Shown here piece after piece: positions 7,673 through 14,997 of a DNA stretch of 64,000 nt. The DNA is from Paenibacillus sp. FSL K6-3182 (GTDB lineage: Bacteria > Bacillota > Bacilli > Paenibacillales > Paenibacillaceae). The DNA lies in assembly GCF_037976325.1 (NCBI RefSeq), contig NZ_CP150265.1, forward strand, positions 4,707,501-4,771,500. Direction: 5' to 3'. The translations under genes and the position numbers were made by a program. Within the stretch, counting starts at the first letter, position 1. Each line of letters starts with the position of its first letter. The notes below the pieces were generated by a model. It was not told the DNA's origin and did not search any database. It saw only the letters and a list, made by a program, of their open reading frames with translations.

Positions 7673-9807
7673 TTGCCCTCACCAAGTCCTTTCATCCTTT
7701 GTTGCGCTGCGGCAGCTAACTGTGCGCGGCCGTTAAGCTCTACCTGGCAGCGGCTATCGAGAATGATTTCTCTAATATCGATGATGCCTGCTCTCTCCAC
7801 CCATTTCCACATCCGCTCGCCAAATTCGGCATTCTCCCGGTAAAGCTGGAGGAGTGCTGCTGACAATGCCAATGCTTGCATATTTGACTCTGCTACAGCG
7901 ATAAGTTGCCCTTGCTTAACGGGATGCTCTGCATGCCCTCCAGCATAAATTTCCCACCCTGCTGGCGCTCCTGTAATTCCGATATCATGAACAAGTATCC
8001 CAACCGGATATTGAATGCTGGACGTAATGGCTGCCTTTACTGGTGCTGGGAAAAGTAAGCTTGCGCAGCAGCTTTGCAGCTCACTCCTAAGGGAAACCGA
8101 ATCAAACTCTGCATGGAGACCACTTATTAAATCTGGATTTGTAGGAGCTGTGTCTACATTGAAGCTGCATTCAGCTGTGATATTTCTGTCACGAATTGTA
8201 GTCTCTGGATGATAAAGCTCTAAATAATATTGTAGGGCAGATGAGCAAACGTTGCAGCCTGATAGACTTTTCCAGCCTAATGTTGTTTTTAATTCATGAA
8301 TAGTAGACGTCTGATTGGCAGCAACATATTGTTTCAGCATCTCGTGACTGGTATCGGTGCAGCTGCAAATAGGTGGAACCGCTGCTTCCAAAGCACCTTT
8401 GCCATGTTGAAGCGAATAGTGGACGATGGCTGCGACGATGGGACGGCAGCCTCCGCAGGAACTTGAAGCTTTCGTACGGTCTCGAACCTGTTCGAGCGTT
8501 TGCAGTCCATCTTCAATTACAGCGCACATGATAGCAGATTTGTTTACTGCATTACAGGCGCAGACTGTCTCACGCTCTGGCATATTAGCAGCTAGTTCAT
8601 CGTTTGCACTGCTGCCTCCCACACTCGGAGGAGCAATAAGCTCCGCAACAGCTGCCCTTCTCTTCACTAAGCCAAGCAAGGTTGTTCCTTCGGCCGTATC
8701 GCCAAACAATATAGCTCCGCGAACCGTACCTTCTTTCATTGTCACTTTTTTATATGTTCCACGAATGCCATCAAACTGCTGAATTGCTGTCTCTGCTTCT
8801 TCCGGACGAATTTCACCAACTGAAAAAACCTCGACCCCCGAAACCTTGAGCTGTGCGTAAGGTACCGAGCCCAAGTAGGGCTCTGAAATATGTCCGCAAA
8901 TGCTTTTGGCCAGCACCTTACCCTGCTCATATAACGGTGCAACTAATCCATATGCGACGCCGCGATGCTCCGCGCATTCTCCAACAGCATAAATATAGGT
9001 CTTGCTCGTTCGCATGTGATCGTCCACGATGATCGCTCTATTGGTATCGATGCCGCTCTTTTGGGCTAGCTCGACGTTTGGACGGATTCCTACGGAAATG
9101 ACGATCAAATCTGCTTCTAATGAACTGCCGTTCGTAAAGCGTATGCCTTTGGCGCGATTTAGTCCGGTAATGCTTTCCGTTTCCCTGCTCAGCCAGAATC
9201 GCATGCCCTGCTCTTCCAATTCTTTGCGAAGCATGTCGGATGACATACGATCGAGCTGACGATTCATTAAATAAGGTGCATTGTGAATGACATCTGTTTC
9301 CATGCCGAGATTTAACAAACCTCGTGCAGCTTCAAGCCCTAGTAAGCCACCGCCGATAACGGCAGCTTTTTTATATTTTTTTGCGTATTCGATCATCGTC
9401 TTGCAATCATCAATGTTACGGAACGATATGACACCAGATTTATGAACTCCTGCTATGGGCGGTATAAAGGCTGAAGAGCCGGTTGCTATAATGAGATGAT
9501 CATAATCGGCTCGAATGCCGGATAAGGTCGTTACATATTGTGAATCCGAATGAATATGAGCGACGGTCTCGCCTGTATAAAGATGAATTCCCCGTTCCTC
9601 ATACCAAGACCAATCATTAATGACGATGCTGTCAATAGAAGAGTCTCCTTGAAGCACCTTTGATAATAAAATACGGTTATAGTTCGGATGCTGCTCATTG
9701 CCAAATACCGTAATTCGGAATTTATTTGGCGCAAGCTTGATGATTTCATCGACACATTTCATACCTGCCATTCCATTTCCTATAACGACTAGCTTCTCTC
9801 TACTCAT
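7657..9807 (-). CDS. nasB: Assimilatory nitrate reductase electron transfer subunit (FAD, two [2Fe-2S])
   Basis: This 716-residue flavoprotein passes NAD(P)H electrons to NasC. An N-terminal FAD-binding GNGMAG (about 10-15) and an NAD-binding GGGLLGLEAA (about 151-160) define the pyridine nucleotide-disulfide reductase domain. Two BFD-like [2Fe-2S] domains follow, with VCACNAV...SCGGC and ICSCTD...GCNVC. The last 150 residues look like the tail of a nitrite/sulfite reductase ferredoxin-like half (GWEIYAGG, LLQLYRENA, RMWKWVERAGI) but lack the four siroheme/[4Fe-4S] cysteines of NasD. The ATG at 9807 lies 27 bp downstream of moeA. It is paralogous to the N-terminal part of NasD in this same window. 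Confidence 0.93.
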   Translation of the reverse strand: MSREKLVVIGNGMAGMKCVDEIIKLAPNKFRITVFGNEQHPNYNRILLSKVLQGDSSIDSIVINDWSWYEERGIHLYTGETVAHIHSDSQYVTTLSGIRADYDHLIIATGSSAFIPPIAGVHKSGVISFRNIDDCKTMIEYAKKYKKAAVIGGGLLGLEAARGLLNLGMETDVIHNAPYLMNRQLDRMSSDMLRKELEEQGMRFWLSRETESITGLNRAKGIRFTNGSSLEADLIVISVGIRPNVELAQKSGIDTNRAIIVDDHMRTSKTYIYAVGECAEHRGVAYGLVAPLYEQGKVLAKSICGHISEPYLGSVPYAQLKVSGVEVFSVGEIRPEEAETAIQQFDGIRGTYKKVTMKEGTVRGAILFGDTAEGTTLLGLVKRRAAVAELIAPPSVGGSSANDELAANMPERETVCACNAVNKSAIMCAVIEDGLQTLEQVRDRTKASSSCGGCRPIVAAIVHYSLQHGKGALEAAVPPICSCTDTSHEMLKQYVAANQTSTIHELKTTLGWKSLSGCNVCSSALQYYLELYHPETTIRDRNITAECSFNVDTAPTNPDLISGLHAEFDSVSLRSELQSCCASLLFPAPVKAAITSSIQYPVGILVHDIGITGAPAGWEIYAGGHAEHPVKQGQLIAVAESNMQALALSAALLQLYRENAEFGERMWKWVERAGIIDIREIILDSRCQVELNGRAQLAAAAQQRMKGLGEGKCSNR

Positions 9808-9834
9808 CTAGTTCACATCCACTCGTGCAATTTC

Positions 9835-11100
9835 CTAGATTGTTAATGAAACAAAGCGAACTTCTTGCCCAGCTGAAGCGCCGGCCCCTCCGGCTGGTAT
9901 TTGTACGATAGCATTGGCTCTAGCGAAGGCAGCAACATTACCGGACTTATCATGACGCAGCGGCTCTACCATCCATTCCTTCTCCGAGCGATAGACAAAT
10001 GCTCTCGCATATCTTGGATAAGGGGATGGTTTGTCTATGGCATCGATTAGACGCCCTTCCATCCACTCGGACCGAAAATCATTTCTTCCGACAGCCTTTA
10101 ATATTGTGGGACGAAGCAGCAGCTCGATACCTGAGAAGCATGCAGATGGATTCCCGGATAAGCATATGAGCAGCTTAGATCCAAAGCGATAGGCAGATGT
10201 AGGTGTTCCCGGCCGCATGACAACTTTAGTAAACAAAGGTATACCGCCGATGCTTTCCGCTGCCAGCTTTACGAAGTCGTAATCACCAACCGATACACCT
10301 CCTGTAGTTACGATCATTTCTGATTGCTCTAGCGCCGCCTTAAGTGCGTTTTCTATCGTTTTCCGGCAATCGGGTATAGGCCTCTGACGAATGACCGCGG
10401 CTCCAAGCTCCCTAAGCCGAGCGCTTACCATGAAGCTGTTCGCGTCAAAAATTTTTCCGGATTGCAAGCTGTCGCCTGGCACAAGCAATTCATCCCCAAC
10501 CGGAATAATCGTAACGAGAGGTTTTTTATATACCTGTACTTCTGTTTGCCCAAAAGAAGCTAAAATGGCGATTTCTTTCGATTTGATAGCCGTTCCACGG
10601 TATAGCACCTTCATCCCATTTAGGACATCCTCGCCCTTCTCGGCAATGTGTTGCCCTTTTGGGTAAGCACGATCAATTTGAATGGATGAAAAACCTCGCA
10701 GGTCCATTCGTTCGCGTGCTGCTTCCTGCACGACAATCGCATCATAGCCAGCAGGCACGGGAGCACCGGTGAAAATACGAACCGCAGTCATCATTTCTGA
10801 CTCCATATCGTACATATGCTCTGATTGACCCGACCGAATTTCCCCTTTAACCTGTAATAACACCGGCCTTTCCTTGCTTGCACCTCCCGACGAAGCTGCG
10901 TAAATGGCGTATCCATCCATTGCGGCTCGGCGGAAAGGCGGCAAGGAGAATGGGCCTTCAAAATCATGAGCAAGTACTCTGGATATACAATCTTCTAACG
11001 ATACCGTTTCACATATCGGCTCCTTCATTTCTCTTGTCAATTTCATTAAAGCAATTGATACGGATGCCGTAAGCGGTTGAATTGGATTTAGGACCGACAT
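9835..11100 (-). CDS. moeA: Molybdopterin molybdenumtransferase MoeA
   Basis: This 421-residue cytosolic enzyme inserts molybdate into adenylylated molybdopterin, the last step of molybdenum cofactor synthesis. Landmarks are the N-terminal PFRRAAMDGYA motif, the FTGAPVPAGYDAIVVQE region, and the MoeA/MogA core TTGGVSVGDYDF with RPGTP and CLSGNPSACF. I place the start at the ATG at 11100, preceded by a GGAGGG site 7 nt upstream. Longer frames to 11193 run through the leader terminator. As first gene of the nas transcript it supplies cofactor to NasC. It is controlled by the ANTAR leader upstream. Confidence 0.93.
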   Translation of the reverse strand: MSVLNPIQPLTASVSIALMKLTREMKEPICETVSLEDCISRVLAHDFEGPFSLPPFRRAAMDGYAIYAASSGGASKERPVLLQVKGEIRSGQSEHMYDMESEMMTAVRIFTGAPVPAGYDAIVVQEAARERMDLRGFSSIQIDRAYPKGQHIAEKGEDVLNGMKVLYRGTAIKSKEIAILASFGQTEVQVYKKPLVTIIPVGDELLVPGDSLQSGKIFDANSFMVSARLRELGAAVIRQRPIPDCRKTIENALKAALEQSEMIVTTGGVSVGDYDFVKLAAESIGGIPLFTKVVMRPGTPTSAYRFGSKLLICLSGNPSACFSGIELLLRPTILKAVGRNDFRSEWMEGRLIDAIDKPSPYPRYARAFVYRSEKEWMVEPLRHDKSGNVAAFARANAIVQIPAGGAGASAGQEVRFVSLTI

Positions 11101-11139
11101 GTTATCCCTCCAGCTAATGATTTGTACTAAAATGAACAG

Positions 11140-11170
11140 AAAAAGCCCTTTCCCGCGTCTGGGAAAAGGC
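11140..11170 (-). terminator. Leader terminator of the moeA-nasB-nasC operon
   Basis: On the minus strand GCCTTTTCCC and GGGAAAGGGC form a 10-bp stem followed by TTTTT, 40 nt upstream of moeA. Its first three bases are the 3' side of the second ANTAR hairpin, so the two folds exclude each other. Confidence 0.88.
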
Positions 11171-11210
11171 ATCATTGCCGCAAGAGTTAGCACGCCACTG
11201 TGCTGTACTC
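11168..11210 (-). promoter_or_regulatory. ANTAR-type antitermination RNA motif, nas leader
   Basis: On the minus strand hairpin P1 (GAGT-ac-AGCAC, loop AGTGGC, GTGCT-a-ACTC; 11184-11210) is followed by P2 (GGC, loop AATGAT, GCC; 11168-11179). Both hexaloops have A at position 1 and G at position 4, the known ANTAR recognition signature. P2 overlaps the 5' arm of the terminator, so binding by an ANTAR protein should allow read-through into moeA-nasB-nasC. Confidence 0.82.
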
Positions 11211-11224
11211 GTTCTATAATATAT

Positions 11225-11264
11225 AGATTAGTTCATGTTAATTTACATGTCAACATATATAACG
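11225..11264 (-). promoter_or_regulatory. nas operon promoter with GlnR/TnrA-like box
   Basis: On the minus strand a TTGACA -35 and a weaker TAATCT -10 are 17 bp apart. The -35 is the right half of CGTTA-N7-TGACA (11248-11264), one mismatch from the GlnR/TnrA consensus TGTNA-N7-TNACA. Transcription would start near 11217, immediately before the ANTAR hairpins. Confidence 0.72.
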
Positions 11265-11297
11265 TAACCAGAATCATTTTACCGAAAAATATTTATA

Positions 11298-11337
11298 TGT
11301 AATGTATATTGACATAAATATTACGCCGACCTATAAT
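11298..11337 (+). promoter_or_regulatory. narK promoter with exact GlnR/TnrA box
   Basis: TTGACA and TATAAT are separated by 17 bp, a consensus sigma-A promoter. The box TGTAA-N7-TGACA (11298-11314) matches TGTNA-N7-TNACA exactly and contains the -35. A start near 11344 gives a leader of about 145 nt. Confidence 0.85.
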
Positions 11338-11378
11338 TCGAGTTGGGGTTACAAAGTTTGTGATCCAATGCATACAAG

Positions 11379-11416
11379 AGGTCGCACAATGATGTGCTGC
11401 CTATGGCAATGAAGCC
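11379..11416 (+). promoter_or_regulatory. ANTAR-type antitermination RNA motif, narK leader
   Basis: P1 (11379-11402) is AGGTCGCAC, loop AATGAT, GTGCTGCCT, with one mismatch. P2 (11405-11416) is GGC, loop AATGAA, GCC. Both loops carry A1 and G4. The 3' side of P2 is part of the following terminator stem. Confidence 0.85.
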
Positions 11417-11455
11417 GCATTTCGTTCCTTAATAAGGACGGATTGCGGCTTTTTT
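11412..11455 (+). terminator. Leader terminator upstream of narK
   Basis: AAGCCGCA and TGCGGCTT, with an inner CCTT/AAGG stem, are followed by TTTTT. It lies 33 nt upstream of the narK start and overlaps ANTAR hairpin P2. Confidence 0.88.
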
Positions 11456-11487
11456 AGTTTATACCATTAGAAAAGGGAGAGATTGGG

Positions 11488-12729
11488 ATGGAGAGAAAAG
11501 GATTTTGGCAAAGCGGGCACAAACCTACCTTATTTAGTGCATTTCTTTATTTTGACATGAGTTTTATGATTTGGGTGCTTATTGGTCCTCTCAGCGTCAT
11601 TATTGCGGCCGATTATCCGATGGACCCTGTTCAAAAAGCAAACCTCGTAGCTCTTCCTATATTAGGAGGTTCTATTTTAAGATTAGTGTTAGGTTTCATG
11701 ACCGATTATATCGGCCCCAAACGAACAGCTCAGTTCGGAATGCTCTTTACTCTTATTCCATTAATAATGGGCTGGAAATTCGTGCATTCCTTGGATCAGC
11801 TCTATATCGTAGCCCTTCTGCTCGGCGTTGCTGGCGCCTCATTTGCTGCAGCCTTGCCGCTTGCCAGCCAGTGGTATTCCAAGGAGCATCAAGGACTTGC
11901 AATGGGGATAGCTGGGGCTGGAAATAGCGGCACAGTCATTTCTACCTTGTTTGCTAACCGCTTGGCGCAGCATTACGGCAGCTGGGAAATGGTTTTTGGA
12001 CTGGCTCTCATTCCGATCATAATCGTCTTTATTATCTTCACGATCTTTGCCAAAAATAGTCCGAACCGTCCTGCGCCTAAGAAGCTATCACAATATGCAC
12101 AAGTTTTAAAACAAGGTGATGCATGGGTGTTCTGTGCTTTCTACTGCGTAACCTTTGGCGGATTCGTCGGACTCTCCAACTATTTGACCATCTTCTTCAA
12201 CACACAATATGGATTATCGCCAGTCAGAGCCGCTGATTTCACAACCTTCTGCGTCATTGCAGGCAGTTTCTTTAGACCCGTCGGCGGATATCTTTCAGAC
12301 CGGATTGGCGGCGCAAGGATGCTCACTATACTTTACGGCGGCGCAGGTTTGATGCTTGCTGCAGTAGCATCATTGCCCACACTGCCTGTTGTCATTACTT
12401 TACTTTTCATCGGAATGATGTGTCTCGGCGCAGGAAACGGTTCTGTATTCCAGCTTGTACCGCAGCGCTTTGGCAGCGAACTAGGCCTCATGACAGGTAT
12501 TATCGGGGCTGCTGGCGGCTTAGGCGGGTATGCGCTCCCTCTCATTCTCGGAAATCTTTATCAATCTACCGGCTCATATACTTCCGGCTTCTTGATCCTC
12601 AGCTTTGTGACGCTGGCATCTCTTATTTTGTTAACGGTCATGCAATCGAAATGGAAACATAAATGGATGGCTAAAGGCGGTAAAGCCCGTCTAGACGTTA
12701 TCACAGATGCTTCTCAAGTTAATGTTTAA
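11488..12729 (+). CDS. nasA: Nitrate/nitrite transporter, NarK/NasA family (MFS)
   Basis: This 413-residue major facilitator with about 12 hydrophobic helices imports nitrate for assimilation. The two nitrate-signature glycine/asparagine motifs are visible: AGAGNSGTVIST (about 145-156) and CLGAGNGSVFQLVPQ (about 311-325). The length is close to Bacillus NasA (about 420). The ATG at 11488 has a GGGAGAG site. It is a single-gene transcript with a GlnR-type promoter, an ANTAR leader and its own terminator. The NarK/NasA type imports nitrate or exchanges nitrate and nitrite; the position in an assimilatory cluster favours import. Confidence 0.93.
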   Translation: MERKGFWQSGHKPTLFSAFLYFDMSFMIWVLIGPLSVIIAADYPMDPVQKANLVALPILGGSILRLVLGFMTDYIGPKRTAQFGMLFTLIPLIMGWKFVHSLDQLYIVALLLGVAGASFAAALPLASQWYSKEHQGLAMGIAGAGNSGTVISTLFANRLAQHYGSWEMVFGLALIPIIIVFIIFTIFAKNSPNRPAPKKLSQYAQVLKQGDAWVFCAFYCVTFGGFVGLSNYLTIFFNTQYGLSPVRAADFTTFCVIAGSFFRPVGGYLSDRIGGARMLTILYGGAGLMLAAVASLPTLPVVITLLFIGMMCLGAGNGSVFQLVPQRFGSELGLMTGIIGAAGGLGGYALPLILGNLYQSTGSYTSGFLILSFVTLASLILLTVMQSKWKHKWMAKGGKARLDVITDASQVNV

Positions 12730-12850
12730 TATGGAATTAATTGATTAGTTCAAGCAAAAACGCCTTCGGCGTCCTAAAACGCTGAAGTAGCTTTGACGGT
12801 GAAATATAAGATAAGTATGAGAAAATGATACACTTTCTTATATCCGAACC

Positions 12851-12896
12851 AAATACCCTTAGATTAAGCTGTTTGCTTAATCCAAGGGTATTTTTT
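12851..12896 (+). terminator. Intrinsic terminator after narK/nasA
   Basis: AAATACCCTT-a-GATTAAG pairs with CTTAATC-c-AAGGGTATTT and is followed by a T-run. A small ACGCC-ttc-GGCGT hairpin lies at about 12760. Nothing else is seen in 12730-13009. Confidence 0.88.
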
Positions 12897-13009
12897 CGTC
12901 ATTTAAAGAGTTCTTTATGTACAGCCGTTTCGGAGTTTGAAGCAGCTCGCCATCTCCTCAGTACAGTAATTATTACGCAATCGATCCGATCGCTAATTCC
13001 GTTAGACCC

Positions 13010-14050
13010 TCATAGAATGGCAATGCCGCTACCGCGCATCGCGCCTTGCCATTTGCTATAAAGCTCCCATGGAGCACCTGTATCAAGCAAATGCTTACAT
13101 GTATAAATCCCTTCTTCTATAGAGTCCACCTTCCCTGCGATCTGCAGTCGTACCGCCCCATTTAAAAGCACCTGGTTGACGAAGGCAATATGTCCTTCCC
13201 CTTGCAGGATAGCTTCCGTTATACGAATTTGCTCGGCTGGAGTCCAATCCGCGTCAGGGATAGGAGTCTCTAATCCATACGTGCCGGGATCGATAATTTG
13301 AAGACTAGATTCACCATTCTCGACGATATACGTACGAGTCGGACGCTCGATGAACAGATCCTCAGATCCTTCCACCCCTTGTACAATGAGTGCTTTTCTA
13401 TACCGTAAATTAGTGGCCAATTGAGCCATTCTTGCAAAGACTGTATTATGATAAACGCCGAATACCAAATAAGGGGAATGGGAGTAATCGATTAGCTTCT
13501 CCGCCGTGTTGAGCACCGTTCGCATGCCAAGCTCTAATCGAATCGAACGCAATTGCTTCAGTGGTGGGCACCATTGCTCAGCTGGAACATAAAGCACACC
13601 CGTATCCATCGCTGCTTTTAAAATCTGCTCACGTGGAACAAGCTCCGCATTTATTCCTAATTCTAAAAGTAAATCGTGCAGCGTTATCCCCCACTTTGGA
13701 GGTAACGACGCTGTTCCATGGAGAGTGACCGGAAGTCCAGCCGCTGTAATCAGAAAGGCCGTCGCAAACGTACTAAAGAACGACTTCTTCCGCCCGTCAT
13801 ATGGCCCAGCACAATCTAGTCCTTGCTGCAGAGAAGTTCGATAAGCATGTTTACGACAGACAGACACGAACGCTTCAAGCTCTTCAACACTCTCCATCTT
13901 CATTCGTTCAGCTATAAAAAATGCACCGATTTGTGCTGGGGTAGCTTTCAAATCTAGAATGGCATTCGCTGCTCCCAGCGCCTCTTCGTAACTGAGATCG
14001 CGGGCGCCCCTCTTACCTCTGGCAACTTCCTTTAATAGATTCGTAATCAT
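13010..14050 (-). CDS. TrpD2-like protein (anthranilate phosphoribosyltransferase family, YbiB type)
   Basis: This 346-residue protein has the glycosyltransferase family 3 architecture: an N-terminal helical domain (about 1-70, LSYEEALGAANAILDLKATPAQIGAFFIAERMK) and a large alpha/beta domain. The PRPP-binding GTGGD motif of true TrpD is replaced by AGPYDGRKKS, and the usual HGNRS is HGTAS. It is therefore of the TrpD2/YbiB class, whose members have been reported to bind nucleic acid and lack known transferase activity. The ATG at 14050 follows an AAGGAG site, 12 bp after the ANTAR regulator stop, so the two are surely co-transcribed. No other tryptophan gene is near, which argues against a role in tryptophan synthesis. 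Confidence 0.82.
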   Translation of the reverse strand: MITNLLKEVARGKRGARDLSYEEALGAANAILDLKATPAQIGAFFIAERMKMESVEELEAFVSVCRKHAYRTSLQQGLDCAGPYDGRKKSFFSTFATAFLITAAGLPVTLHGTASLPPKWGITLHDLLLELGINAELVPREQILKAAMDTGVLYVPAEQWCPPLKQLRSIRLELGMRTVLNTAEKLIDYSHSPYLVFGVYHNTVFARMAQLATNLRYRKALIVQGVEGSEDLFIERPTRTYIVENGESSLQIIDPGTYGLETPIPDADWTPAEQIRITEAILQGEGHIAFVNQVLLNGAVRLQIAGKVDSIEEGIYTCKHLLDTGAPWELYSKWQGAMRGSGIAIL

Positions 14051-14062
14051 CGTATGGCTCCT

Positions 14063-14677
14063 TTATTTTGAATCTTGAAGGATTTGATAAACCTTAACAA
14101 TTGACGTTGCGACGTCAACCATACGCTTGCGTTCATTCATCGCTTGCTTACGAAGCAAATCGTATGCTTCAGCTTCGGAAATATTTTTAATTTTGCACAA
14201 GATTCCCTTTGCCATATCAACCCACTTCCGTTCCTCAAGCCGGCTCTCCAGCTGTTTACGTTCATTCTGCCATTGCTGCCTCAAGAAATATTGTTTGGAT
14301 GCGAAATGAAGTGCCCAGTGAAGTTCTTGCTCACTCATTGAAGCTGTCAAAATCCCGTCAATCGGCACTTCATCCTCGCAAAAAGCTGCGGATAAAGAAG
14401 CCATCGAGGCACTGCACCACCAGAGCATGGGCAAAGACCTCTGCTTCAGAAGAACCTCACCCCAAGTTTTAGTGTCATTCAATGGTAAGTGTAAAATAAT
14501 TGCATCTGCGCTGCTTAAGTGTTTTCCAGCCTTTTTCGCGTCATTTATGCATACGACATGATAACCAAAGGTTGTAAGCCTATATTTTAGCGTTTGATTT
14601 TCAGGAATTAGTTCCATATAAGAAGCTGCTTCTGCTCCCGTTGTCACAGTACGATCCACCACTAACAAAGAACGCAA
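14063..14677 (-). CDS. ANTAR-domain transcription antiterminator with pseudo-receiver (NasR-like)
   Basis: This 204-residue regulator probably binds the three two-hairpin leaders in this cluster and blocks their terminators. The C-terminal ANTAR domain (about 140-195) shows LESRLEERKWVDMAKGIL, then SEAEAYDLLRKQAMNERKRM. It is preceded by a probable coiled coil. The N-terminal 120 residues follow a receiver-like strand pattern (SLLVVD, ADAIILHLP, LPMLWW, DGILTAS), but the expected phospho-acceptor Asp and the conserved Lys are absent, as in AmiR-type pseudo-receivers. It has no NIT sensor domain. I choose the TTG at 14677 because AGGAGGGAG lies 9 nt upstream; the longer frame to 14752 would translate that site. 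Confidence 0.88.
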   Translation of the reverse strand: MRSLLVVDRTVTTGAEAASYMELIPENQTLKYRLTTFGYHVVCINDAKKAGKHLSSADAIILHLPLNDTKTWGEVLLKQRSLPMLWWCSASMASLSAAFCEDEVPIDGILTASMSEQELHWALHFASKQYFLRQQWQNERKQLESRLEERKWVDMAKGILCKIKNISEAEAYDLLRKQAMNERKRMVDVATSIVKVYQILQDSK

Positions 14678-14795
14678 ATAGAAGCACTCCCTCCTATTAG
14701 ACTTTAGAAAAGTCTCAACACCAATCAATATCATTGTTACTATATATAACACAAAAACCTCTTTTTTGTCGATAATCAGATTTTTATTAATTTGA

Positions 14796-14836
14796 TGTTA
14801 TATATATTGACATTTAGTGCTGTGTCATTGTATATT
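14796..14836 (+). promoter_or_regulatory. nasD promoter with exact GlnR/TnrA box
   Basis: The box TGTTA-N7-TGACA (14796-14812) matches the GlnR/TnrA consensus and contains a TTGACA -35. TATATT follows after 18 bp. The architecture is the same as at the other two nas promoters. The divergent ANTAR gene lies on the other side of this 320-bp gap; its own promoter is not clear. Confidence 0.82.
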
Positions 14837-14861
14837 TACGCTATTAGAAACCAAACATCCT

Positions 14862-14906
14862 CGAATACAATGGTGTATTCGTTTGAAGCGGCAAAGAAGC
14901 CTGCTT
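14862..14906 (+). promoter_or_regulatory. ANTAR-type antitermination RNA motif, nasDE leader
   Basis: P1 (14862-14881) is a perfect 7-bp stem CGAATAC, loop AATGGT, GTATTCG. P2 (14886-14906) is AAGCGGC, loop AAAGAA, GCC-t-GCTT with a bulged T. Both hexaloops have A1 and G4. The 3' side of P2 is the 5' arm of the terminator. Confidence 0.88.
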
Positions 14907-14965
14907 TCGTGATCTAGGGAGACGTACATCCTTCCTTGAACATGAAGCAGGCTTTATTTATTTTC
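14897..14965 (+). terminator. Leader terminator upstream of nasD
   Basis: AAGCCTGCTT and AAGCAGGCTT form a 10-bp stem around a 38-nt loop and are followed by the T-rich TATTTATTTT. It lies about 35 nt upstream of the nasD start codon. Confidence 0.83.
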
Positions 14966-14997
14966 AAACAGACAGAGATGAAGAGGAGAGGTAGACT

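Noticed and set aside
13010..14050. Tryptophan biosynthesis trpD
   Set aside because: The PRPP motif GTGGD is replaced and no trp genes are near; the gene is paired with the ANTAR regulator.
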